Assembly: GCA_030152105.1 (NCBI GenBank)
Contig: JASLIH010000586.1
Coordinates: forward strand, 1 to 9,042
Source: Actinomycetes bacterium
GTDB taxonomy: Bacteria; Actinomycetota; CALGFH01
Length of the DNA stretch: 9,042 bases
Reading direction: 5' to 3'
Shown here: piece by piece, positions 1-5,552 of the stretch
Layout of the letters: each line of letters starts with the position of its first letter
How positions within the stretch are numbered: position 1 is the first letter of the stretch
Position numbers and translations under genes: made by a program
The notes under the pieces: generated by a model
Database searches by the model: none
What the model saw: only the letters and a program-made list of their open reading frames with translations
What the model was told of the DNA's origin: nothing

Positions 1-327
1 TTCCAGTTTGACCAGCGCGCGGACCGATGCTTCCTCGATCCCGGTGATGGTCCCGCCGGCCGCGGTGCGCAGCCCGATCGCGACCGCGACGGCTTCCTCG
101 TCATCGAGCAGCAGCGGGGGCAGCATCGCTCCCGCGCCGAGTCGGTAACCGCCGGCCGTGCCCGGCGTGGCGTCCACCGGGTAGCCGAGGCCACGCAGCT
201 TGTCCATGTCGCGGCGCAGCGTCCGGGGGCTCACCCCAAGCCGGGCGGCCAGTTCCGGGCCTGTCCAGTCCCGCCGCGCCTGTAGCAACGACAGCAGTCG
301 CAGCAGCCGAGCCGAGGTCTCCAACAT
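1..327 (-). CDS. WYL/YafY-type HTH transcriptional regulator, N-terminal part (gene continues past the left edge)
   Basis: The visible 109 residues start at the ATG at 327 and run off the window without a stop. Residues about 5-55 form a winged helix-turn-helix of the HTH_11/DeoR-like type: a leucine-rich first helix (RLLRLLSLLQ), then LAARLGVSPRTLRRDMDKL as turn and recognition helix, then the wing GYRLGAGAMLPPLLL. The following stretch DDEEAVAVAIGLRTAA is typical of YafY-family regulators just ahead of the WYL ligand-sensing domain, which would lie outside the window. Family members bind DNA as dimers and often control a divergent neighbour; here that neighbour is an epoxide hydrolase gene. 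A palindrome about 19 bp upstream of this start is a likely binding site, which would also allow autoregulation. The HTH assignment is firm. The WYL domain is inferred from the family, and the ligand is unknown. Confidence 0.88.
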   Translation of the reverse strand, partial: MLETSARLLRLLSLLQARRDWTGPELAARLGVSPRTLRRDMDKLRGLGYPVDATPGTAGGYRLGAGAMLPPLLLDDEEAVAVAIGLRTAAGGTITGIEEASVRALVKLE

Positions 328-345
328 GATTCAAGTCTGCCATCG

Positions 346-370
346 ATTGCGGACAGAACCTGACCGCAAT
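346..370. promoter_or_regulatory. 25-bp palindrome in the divergent spacer, candidate operator of the WYL/YafY regulator
   Basis: The outer arms ATTGCGG (346-352) and CCGCAAT (364-370) are perfect inverted repeats, and an inner pair CAG/CTG (354-356, 360-362) is also symmetric. Ten of the twelve base pairs around the centre at 358 match. The site lies 18 bp before the regulator start at 327 and about 75 bp before the preferred start of the epoxide hydrolase, so a bound dimer could control both. The palindrome is directly visible; its use as operator is inferred from its place and from the habits of this regulator family. Confidence 0.6.
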
Positions 371-445
371 AGCACCTAGCATGTCGGCATGGACGCCACC
401 ACCGTCGGCGGCACGCTGCCGACCAGCTGGAAGGAGAACGCGACC

Positions 446-1609
446 ATGGCGGTTGCTAGCCGTTCCGACGCCGAGATTCGGCCGTTCCGGATCGACATCT
501 CTCAGGCCGACCTGGACGACCTGGCTGACCGGCTTGCCCACACTCGCTGGCCCGACGAGCTGCCCGGCGCCGGCTGGGAAGCCGGGGTACCGCTGGGCTA
601 CCTGAAAGACCTGGCCGCCTACTGGCGCACCGAGTACGACTGGCGGGCCCACGAGGCCCGGCTGAACCAGTTCCCCCAGTTCACCACCGTCATCGCCGGC
701 CAGAACGTGCATTTCCTGCACGTCCGGTCCCCCGAGCCGGGCGCGCTGCCGCTGGTCATCACCCACGGCTGGCCCGGCTCGGTCGTGGAGTTCATGAAGA
801 TCATCGGTCCCCTGACCGACCCCACCCACCACGGCGGCGACCCCGCCGACGCCTTCCATGTCGTCGCTCCGTCGCTGCCCGGCTTCGGCTTCTCCACCCC
901 ACTCGCCGCCCCGGGCTGGGACACCAGCCGGGTCGCCCAAGCCTGGGCCGAACTGATGCACCGCCTCGGCTACCACCGGTATGGGGCCCAGGGTGGAGAC
1001 ACGGGCTCAGTCGTCTCCCCCGAGCTTGGCCGCGTCGACCCCGATCATGTCATCGGCGTGCACGTCAACAACCTGGGCACCTTCCCCTCCGGCGACCCGT
1101 CCGAACTGGTCGGCCTCACCGAAGCGGACCAGGCCCGCCTCGCGCTCATGACGACATGGGGCCGTGACATGACCGGGTATGCGATCGTCCAGTCCACCCG
1201 GCCGCAGACCATCTCCTACGCGCTCACCGATTCACCCGCCGGCCAGCTGGCGTGGATCGTTGAGAAGTTCAAGGAATGGACCGACCCACGCGCCAGCCTG
1301 CCTGAAGACGCTGTCGACCGCGACCTGATCCTCACCGACGTGTCGGTGTACTGGCTGACCGGCACAGCCGGCTCGGCGGCCCGCATCTACTACGAAGGTG
1401 CCCGCAGCTGGGGCCAGGCCCGGCCGAAGTCTCCAGTGCCCACCGCGGTGGCGGTGTTCCCTAACGACCTCACCATCCGGCTCCTCGCCGAACGCGACCA
1501 CAACGTGGTGCACTGGGCCGAATTCAGCCGCGGCGGGCACTTCGCCGCCATGGAAGCACCCGACCTCCTGGTCGGCGATGTGCGGGACTTCTTCCGCCAG
1601 TTCCGCTGA
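446..1609 (+). CDS. Epoxide hydrolase, alpha/beta-hydrolase fold with EHN N-terminal domain
   Basis: Hydrolyses an epoxide to a vicinal diol through a covalent ester with an aspartate; cytoplasmic, with no signal peptide. Counting from the start at 446 (387 aa), residues about 10-100 form the EHN lid domain ([20 protein letters not shown], then RWPDELPG). HGWPGS at 107-112 supplies the oxyanion hole, GGDTGS places the nucleophile at Asp185, the YYEG segment near 315-316 supplies a ring-opening tyrosine, Asp341 in FPND is the likely charge-relay acid, and GGHFAAME places the catalytic His at 365. The length fits the family. I chose 446 because AAGGAG at 431-436 lies 9 nt ahead. The in-frame ATG at 389 has no Shine-Dalgarno and sits close to the palindrome. 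The nucleophile motif has Thr where GGDWGS is common. The gene probably answers to the divergent WYL regulator. The substrate is unknown. Confidence 0.92.
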   Translation: MAVASRSDAEIRPFRIDISQADLDDLADRLAHTRWPDELPGAGWEAGVPLGYLKDLAAYWRTEYDWRAHEARLNQFPQFTTVIAGQNVHFLHVRSPEPGALPLVITHGWPGSVVEFMKIIGPLTDPTHHGGDPADAFHVVAPSLPGFGFSTPLAAPGWDTSRVAQAWAELMHRLGYHRYGAQGGDTGSVVSPELGRVDPDHVIGVHVNNLGTFPSGDPSELVGLTEADQARLALMTTWGRDMTGYAIVQSTRPQTISYALTDSPAGQLAWIVEKFKEWTDPRASLPEDAVDRDLILTDVSVYWLTGTAGSAARIYYEGARSWGQARPKSPVPTAVAVFPNDLTIRLLAERDHNVVHWAEFSRGGHFAAMEAPDLLVGDVRDFFRQFR

Positions 1610-1622
1610 CGCCACCGGTAAT

Positions 1623-1656
1623 GGCTGGGGCGGGCTGCTCCACAGCCGCCCCAGCC
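1623..1656 (+). terminator. GC-rich hairpin after the epoxide hydrolase gene, probable terminator
   Basis: A perfect 11-bp stem is formed by GGCTGGGGCGG (1623-1633) and CCGCCCCAGCC (1646-1656) around a 12-nt loop, starting 13 nt after the stop codon at 1609. There is no T-tract after it. Strong stems without a clear T-tract are common at gene ends in high-GC actinobacteria, so I read it as the transcription end of the epoxide hydrolase gene. Confidence 0.65.
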
Positions 1657-1730
1657 GGATCGCAAACCCGGCGGTTCAGGCGACGGATTCCTCGTCCTGG
1701 GACGGTGTTCTCCCACCAACAAGCCTCTGA

Positions 1731-1787
1731 CCAGCGGGAACGCTGTCGTGCTCACCATCGTCGCGCTATCCAGCCGAAACGCTGGTC
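1731..1787. repeat. Two copies of a short hairpin motif, CCAGC-n-GAACGCTG type
   Basis: The first copy at 1731-1747 reads CCAGCGGGAACGCTGTC, and the second at 1770-1787 reads CCAGCCGAAACGCTGGTC. Each is itself a small inverted repeat: CAGCG/CGCTG around GGAA in the first, CCAGC/GCTGG around six bases in the second. The outer flanks also pair with each other: CTGACCAGCG at 1727-1736 is the exact reverse complement of CGCTGGTCAG at 1780-1789, with 43 nt between. The pair lies in a non-coding stretch 55-115 bp ahead of the recombinase-like fragment. It could be a paired protein-binding site, a recombination arm site or a cruciform; the sequence does not decide which. Confidence 0.5.
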
Positions 1788-1843
1788 AGTTCGCTGTCTG
1801 AGGGGGCCGCTCCAGAGACTGTGTCGGATGGAGAGCGTTTCCC

Positions 1844-2164
1844 ATGCTTAACCTCCCTGTTCATGGACCCACTCGGCCCGAACCGCTCCTCCGCTCCATC
1901 AAGCGGCACCTGTACGCCGAGAACTGCTCGGCCCGAACCCCTCACCACCTGCTCATCGCCGTGCGGCAGGCCGACACCTTCCTGCGCGGCCGCGGCACCA
2001 GCGAGCATGCCGCCCCCCGGGCCGACCTCGAGGCGTTCGTGGGCGTGCAGTTCGGCCAGGGCGTGCTCGGCCCGGGCCGGGTCCAGGGATGGCTGCGCCG
2101 CGTCGTCGAGCAGCGCGAGGTCTCTCGGACCGCCTGCACTCCCTTGGGTTCCCCTGAGTGGTAG
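1844..2164 (+). pseudogene. Remnant resembling the N-terminal SAM-like domain of a tyrosine recombinase/phage integrase
   Basis: The reading frame is 106 aa. Residues about 14-70 recall the core-binding domain of actinobacterial tyrosine recombinases: LLRSIKRHLYAEN, then SARTPHHLLIAVRQADTFLR and RGTSEHAAPRADLEAFV match the usual pattern of a first helix, an RT-x-x-Y-like segment, a helix around the VRQ..AFL positions and a loop leading to LEAF. After about residue 70 the likeness fades, and the frame ends at 2164 with no catalytic domain (no R...HxxR...Y). GGAGAG at 1830-1835, 8 nt before the ATG, could be a leftover ribosome binding site. It probably marks an old integration or rearrangement end. 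The assignment rests on recalled family patterns. A short unrelated reading frame is the alternative. Confidence 0.45.
1872..1943. repeat. Pair of 17-bp direct repeats inside the recombinase-like remnant
   Basis: CTCGGCCCGAACCGCTC at 1872-1888 recurs as CTCGGCCCGAACCCCTC at 1927-1943, differing at one base, 55 bp apart. The two copies fall in different codon phases, so this is a DNA repeat and not a protein repeat. It may be chance in G+C-rich DNA or a trace of local duplication. Confidence 0.35.
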
Positions 2165-2486
2165 GCGACCGAGGCCGCGAACGCGTCCCAGGCCAGCAGC
2201 CGATCAACCTGGACGCCTCACGAGCCACCGGGATCAGCGCCGACGGCGCGGCGGCGTGCTGGCTTGACCAGGCCAGCGTCCAACCGACCAGCCGCCGGGC
2301 AACGAGTCGCAGGCCGGTTCCTGGGTCAGCGCAAGGCCCGGGTGGCCAGTCCTGGATCCACTCGGTCTGCCCGGTAGGCGCGGCCATGGCGGCAGCTACC
2401 AGCCGCTGGGCCTGGGTGTCCTGGTCGGGGCTCAGCTCGGCCGCGCGCTCCAGCGCCTGCGTGGCAGCCGAAGCGCTGTCATGGCG
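2040..2486 (-). pseudogene. Frame-shifted remnant resembling the helical middle part of a LuxR/MalT-type ATPase regulator
   Basis: Read leftward from the cyclase stop, the same frame gives a helix-rich, TPR-like stretch: ATQALERAAELSPDQD, then QAQRLVAAAM, then LRLVARRLVGWTLAWSSQHA and ALIPVAREAS. The likeness then jumps to another frame (LAWDAFAASVAYHSGEPKG, near 2190-2130) and possibly a third (LALLDDAAQPSLDPARAEHA, down to about 2060). The ALERAAELSPD and WALAWSSQHAAAL patterns are what I recall from the middle of large actinobacterial LuxR regulators with an N-terminal ATPase. Neither the ATPase P-loop nor the C-terminal HTH is present, so the gene is cut at both ends and also frame-shifted. 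Its left end overlaps the recombinase-like remnant on the other strand. Family assignment is moderate, non-functional status is likely. Confidence 0.45.
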
Positions 2487-3587
2487 CTAGGCCTGGGACG
2501 CCGTCGTCGCGAGCAGCGACGCGACCGAGAGTTCGATGGGAGCGGCGATCCCTTTGAGGTGGACCGGTCCCAGGTCTTGGAACCGGGCGTGCTCCCTCGG
2601 CGTGACCGCCACGACGTCGGGTGTTGCCAGGACCTGACGGGGCCGGGCGCGATCCATGACGCGGGCGGCGAGGTTCACGACCCGGCCGTAGCAGTCGCCA
2701 TCTCGGAAGATGACCGGTCCCGATGCGATGCCCGCCCGCGCCGGCGGGAGCCCGGCCTCCTGGACCTGCTCCACCATCTCCAGCCCGCACCGCACCGCTT
2801 CTTCAGGGTCGGGGAACACCAGCATCGCCCCATCGCCGAGCAGCTTGACCACGCTTCCGCCATGGCTGTGAGCGAGTTCCTGGAGCAGTGTCCCGAGCCT
2901 CCCCACGCGCTCGGCGGCGGCCTGGTCGCCGATCTGCTCGGTCAGCGCGGTGTACCCCGACAGGTCGACGAAGCAGATGGCCGGTGGCCGGGTGGGCAGT
3001 GGCGGAGCCGCCCCAGCCGCCTCCACCGCGTTCTCGACGTGCTCGACGATGAGCTGGAAGGTGTTGTGCTCGAGCTTGCGGCCGAGCAGCCAGGACAGTT
3101 GGCGCTCCATCACCGGGGTCCCCACCCTGGCGAACGCGCTGGAGGCGTCCATGGTCTCCTGCGGGCTCATTCCCGCGGCCAGCATCGGCGCCTCGAAGTA
3201 GTCCCGGTAGACGGCCATGCCCCAGTCGGCCAGCCGGCTGGTGGCCTCACCGAACAGCCGGGCACCCTGGGTGAGCAGCTGCTCGTTCAGCGCCTGCGGC
3301 GGGAAGAACGCCTTCCACTCGCTGAAGGTCGGGGCGTCGTCCTCGCGCACCACGTCCTCGGGAGCCGGACGGGGCAGGCCCCACATCGCATACAGGCGGG
3401 TCAGCGTCTCCAGCGGGAGGCCGAGCTCCTCGGCGATCTCCCGGAACGTCTTGCCGGTGAGTGGGGGGTGGTCGACGAACATCTGGTCCACGAAGTCGAA
3501 GGACAGATGACCGGACGCGACGGCCGTCCCGATGGGGCACGATCCCCAGATCGACCAGACGACGGAGGAGCTCCAAGGCCGCGCCAC
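2487..3587 (-). CDS. Class III adenylate/guanylate cyclase; catalytic domain intact, N-terminus probably damaged
   Basis: Makes cyclic AMP (or cGMP) from the NTP. In the 366-aa frame opened by a GTG at 3587, residues about 203-355 form the class III catalytic domain. The metal-binding aspartates are Asp208 (FVDLSGYT) and Asp252 (KLLGDGAMLVF), Lys248 and Asp298 (DCYGRVVN) are at the usual base-specifying positions, and Asn305 and Arg309 (NLAARV) are the transition-state residues. One chain has the full set, so a homodimer would have two active sites. Residues about 30-190 form a helical regulatory region (HPPLTGKTFREIAEELGLP and onward), soluble with no membrane segment. The first 20 or so residues look unlike protein; a better N-terminus lies in another frame at 3523-3630, so the start is uncertain. 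No good Shine-Dalgarno supports 3587 (AGGGGGA almost abuts it). The stop TAG is followed in frame by a LuxR-like remnant. Confidence 0.8.
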   Translation of the reverse strand: MARPWSSSVVWSIWGSCPIGTAVASGHLSFDFVDQMFVDHPPLTGKTFREIAEELGLPLETLTRLYAMWGLPRPAPEDVVREDDAPTFSEWKAFFPPQALNEQLLTQGARLFGEATSRLADWGMAVYRDYFEAPMLAAGMSPQETMDASSAFARVGTPVMERQLSWLLGRKLEHNTFQLIVEHVENAVEAAGAAPPLPTRPPAICFVDLSGYTALTEQIGDQAAAERVGRLGTLLQELAHSHGGSVVKLLGDGAMLVFPDPEEAVRCGLEMVEQVQEAGLPPARAGIASGPVIFRDGDCYGRVVNLAARVMDRARPRQVLATPDVVAVTPREHARFQDLGPVHLKGIAAPIELSVASLLATTASQA

Positions 3588-3630
3588 TCCCCCTGGACAG
3601 CTCGGCCTCGGTCATCGATGGTTCGCTCAT
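3523..3630 (-). pseudogene. Out-of-frame N-terminal segment of the cyclase (MerR-like helix region)
   Basis: From the ATG at 3630 a 36-residue segment reads MSEPSMTEAELSRGSG, then ALELLRRLVDLGIVPHRDG. This matches the start of actinobacterial cyclases with a MerR-like N-terminal helix-turn-helix (TEAEL..., RRLVDLGI.., DG). After the DG the likeness switches to the frame of the downstream cyclase at about 3518-3530 (VASGHLSFDFVDQMF). The two frames differ by one base. In family members as I recall them, the DG and the ASGHLSFDF segments are separated by about 30-40 residues that are absent here, so an out-of-frame deletion explains the break better than a single missing base. No convincing ribosome binding site is seen before 3630. 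Confidence 0.55.
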
Positions 3631-3684
3631 GGGCGAATGGTAGCCGGCACCAAGCCTCGTTCCACTGATCCGGGGCGAACCGGC

Positions 3685-3701
3685 GACCAGCAGCTGGTCG
3701 T
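3685..3701. promoter_or_regulatory. Perfect 17-bp palindrome in the spacer between the cyclase and the 494-aa gene
   Basis: CGACCAG (3685-3691) and CTGGTCG (3695-3701) are exact inverted repeats around CAG. The site is about 50 bp upstream of the 494-aa gene and 55 bp upstream of the original cyclase start, in a spacer of some 120 bp that must hold both promoters. It may be an operator for a dimeric repressor. No -10/-35 pair could be placed with confidence. Confidence 0.4.
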
Positions 3702-3752
3702 GCCGCCGTCCAGTCGTTGCTCTATGTGCGGTGAGCCGTAAGGATGCTGGAC

Positions 3753-5237
3753 ATGGAGCCGCACGAGCTGAAGGAGTCCTTGCTCAATCGGGCGCTCGAG
3801 CGGGCGGGTATCGAGCGGGCGACCTGGCGCCCCGCCCGCGGCGTGGATGAGAACCGGCGAACGGTCGAGGCTGTCTATGCCTACTATGGGCGGCTGTTCC
3901 TGGACCACCCGTACCTCAAGTGGGCCGGCATGGCGAACATGATCGGCCCGGTCTTCCTCGCCGGTTTCTGGGACATCGGATTCGTCCCGGAGGTCGGACG
4001 CAGGGCGGTGCACACGGTGTTCGGGCGGGCCTCGCGAAGCCTCGCCAGGCGCGCCGCGGGCGACCTCGGCTTCTACGAGACCACGTTTCTCACGATGCAG
4101 AAGAAGATCTTCGAGGACCAGGCGACGATGCACGAGGCGTACGTCACCTACGGCGTCCTGAAGATCGAGGAGCTCTACCGTGCGCGGATCATCGACGCGG
4201 CCACGCTCGAGGCGTGGCGGCAGATCGACGCCGGCCGCCGCAACAGCGACCTGGCACTGGTCGATCGCGGCAACCGCGCGCTGCTGTTCCGCGAACAGTT
4301 CGACATCATTGACCGGTTCTACCTGCAAATGCTTCGGTACCACTGGCCGGAGGGTCCGGCATTCACCTATCTTCTGACGCTCGCCGGGGCACCGTCGGTG
4401 CCCGGCGCCGACTCCTACCCTGAGCGGTACCCACTCACGCTCGTCGCGCGGCTACCGCGAGCCGCGATCAGCCTGCGAACGCCGCTGGCCGACGGCAACA
4501 TCGCGGTGTTCGCGAACCGCTGGAAGCTGATCGACGACGACACGCTGCCGGACTACCTCGCCTTCGTGCGCGACCATGCGGGCGAGGCGCGCGCGCTGGT
4601 GGCCACCCCAATCTCCCAGCGCATGACCCGCTACCGGCTGCTCGCGCGCGCCGGCCGGCTGGTCGCTGCCGCGCTGACGCGCTGGGACGTCGACCTCGGT
4701 CCCCTCCCGGCGCATCCTCGTCCGCTCGCTGTCGCTGGCACCAAGCCGCTGCTGGCGGCCGAGACCGGCGGCACGGCCATCGACCTGTCGGGCCCGCCCA
4801 CCCGCGAGTCCGTCGGCTTCCTGGAAGGCAGCGACAGCCGGGTGTGGATGAATCCCAACCGCCGGCCGTTCGACGTGACAGTCGCACTGCCTGGCGGGCG
4901 CTCCTATCACGCCCTAGCGGAGCTGGCAGTGATGCTTAGCTCGACCCGCGCCGGGGATCCCGACCGGCTGACGGTGCAGCTTCCATCCTCCGGCCTCGAG
5001 GCCACCGAGCGGCTGCTCACCCACTACGCCGCCGAGTGGGGCTTCCCCACCGACGCGGTCGCCGGTTGGCGCACCGGCGCAGCGCGTCGTCCATCGACCG
5101 ACCGGGACTACAGCACGCACGTGTTCACCCCGGACGATGTCGGCGTCGTGCACCTCGAGTTCCAGGTCTCGCACCACGTGCGCGAGAACGACTTCGTCGT
5201 CGCGGCGCTGTTCTCCTGGGAGCACCACCTCGCGTGA
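3753..5237 (+). CDS. Protein of unknown function, 494 aa
   Basis: I do not recognise this gene firmly. The start at 3753 is preferred over the ATG at 3744 because TAAGGA at 3739-3744 stands 8 nt before it, while that motif abuts 3744. The protein looks cytoplasmic: no signal peptide, and only one mildly hydrophobic stretch (MIGPVFLAGFWDIGFV, about residues 61-76). Residues about 25-210 look like a conserved helical domain with the marks VYAYYGRLFLDHPYLKWAGMA, FLTMQKKIFEDQATMHEAY and GNRALLFREQFDIIDRFY. These weakly recall DUF2515-like proteins (a repeated HPE.HWA..A pattern), but I would not assign it. The C-terminal part (about 330-494) seems a separate domain with WMNPNRRPFDVTV, a helix around HALAELAVML and the ending HLEFQVSHHVREND. 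No nucleotide-binding or catalytic motif is evident. Base and codon use match the neighbours, and it has no operon partner on its strand. Confidence 0.8.
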   Translation: MEPHELKESLLNRALERAGIERATWRPARGVDENRRTVEAVYAYYGRLFLDHPYLKWAGMANMIGPVFLAGFWDIGFVPEVGRRAVHTVFGRASRSLARRAAGDLGFYETTFLTMQKKIFEDQATMHEAYVTYGVLKIEELYRARIIDAATLEAWRQIDAGRRNSDLALVDRGNRALLFREQFDIIDRFYLQMLRYHWPEGPAFTYLLTLAGAPSVPGADSYPERYPLTLVARLPRAAISLRTPLADGNIAVFANRWKLIDDDTLPDYLAFVRDHAGEARALVATPISQRMTRYRLLARAGRLVAAALTRWDVDLGPLPAHPRPLAVAGTKPLLAAETGGTAIDLSGPPTRESVGFLEGSDSRVWMNPNRRPFDVTVALPGGRSYHALAELAVMLSSTRAGDPDRLTVQLPSSGLEATERLLTHYAAEWGFPTDAVAGWRTGAARRPSTDRDYSTHVFTPDDVGVVHLEFQVSHHVRENDFVVAALFSWEHHLA

Positions 5238-5252
5238 CCCTCGGTCCCAAAC

Positions 5253-5290
5253 GCGAAGGACTGCGGGCGACCACGCTGGGCCCCCTTCGC
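5253..5290. terminator. Inverted repeat between the convergent ends of the 494-aa gene and the aco operon, possible bidirectional terminator
   Basis: GCGAAGG (5253-5259) and CCTTCGC (5284-5290) are exact inverted repeats around 24 nt. They lie 16 nt after the stop codon of the plus-strand gene and inside the decayed 3' part of the minus-strand butanediol dehydrogenase. The loop is long and there is no T-tract, so terminator activity is only a possibility. Confidence 0.3.
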
Positions 5291-5300
5291 AGCAACCCGG

Positions 5301-5552
5301 TCACCCCGAGCCGACCTCGGTGATGTGCCCGGCGAACTCGTGACCGAGCTGGACCGGGGCGACCTCACCGGAGAGCGGGTGGGGTGACCCGGCGACCGGG
5401 GTGAAGATCGGGCCCTCGAGGTACTCGTGCTGGTCGGTGCCGCAGATCCCGCACCAGTCGACCTTGATCTCGACGGCACCCTCGGTGGTCTCGGGCTCGG
5501 GGATGTCGTCGATCCGGACGTCCTCACGCGCGTGGAACCTCGCCGCCTTCAT
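5301..5552 (-). pseudogene. Zinc-dependent 2,3-butanediol dehydrogenase, N-terminal remnant
   Basis: The 83 residues are the beginning of a medium-chain zinc alcohol dehydrogenase of the (R,R)-butanediol dehydrogenase type, which is normally about 350 aa and would interconvert acetoin and 2,3-butanediol. The likeness is clear in IPEPETTEGAVEIKVDWCGI, CGTD and EYLEGPIF, with the catalytic zinc ligands Cys37, His71 and Glu72 (LGHEFAGH). At GSG the frame meets a TGA. Shifting frame by one base gives VTGLLRRGPSVVA, which resembles the expected VTGLREGDRVVV, for some 15 codons, after which the plus-strand neighbour's end follows. The structural zinc site, the NAD-binding Rossmann domain and most of the catalytic domain are missing. 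Its ATG overlaps the acoC stop codon (ATGA at 5549-5552), so it was the last gene of the aco operon and translationally coupled to it. Confidence 0.85.

Noticed and set aside
101..976. 291-aa open frame on the minus strand
   Set aside because: It runs across the regulator gene, the promoter palindrome and the first half of the epoxide hydrolase, with low-complexity Gly/Arg/Ala/Pro composition. It is an antisense shadow of G+C-rich codons.
1610..1843. Possible tRNA or small RNA gene in the gap
   Set aside because: Hairpins are present, but no cloverleaf, anticodon arm or CCA end could be drawn, and no promoter is evident.
2481..3668. 395-aa open frame on the plus strand opposite the cyclase
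   Set aside because: Composition is typical of an antisense frame (rich in Arg, Gly, His, Pro) and the opposite strand carries a cyclase with all catalytic residues.
3627..4343. 238-aa minus-strand frame overlapping the 494-aa gene and its promoter
   Set aside because: It is antisense, overlaps the palindromic spacer and has shadow-type composition. It would also collide with the cyclase start.
5236..5300. Possible separate small gene between the 494-aa gene and the bdh remnant
   Set aside because: The 60-odd bases are better explained as the decayed continuation of the butanediol dehydrogenase in another frame.
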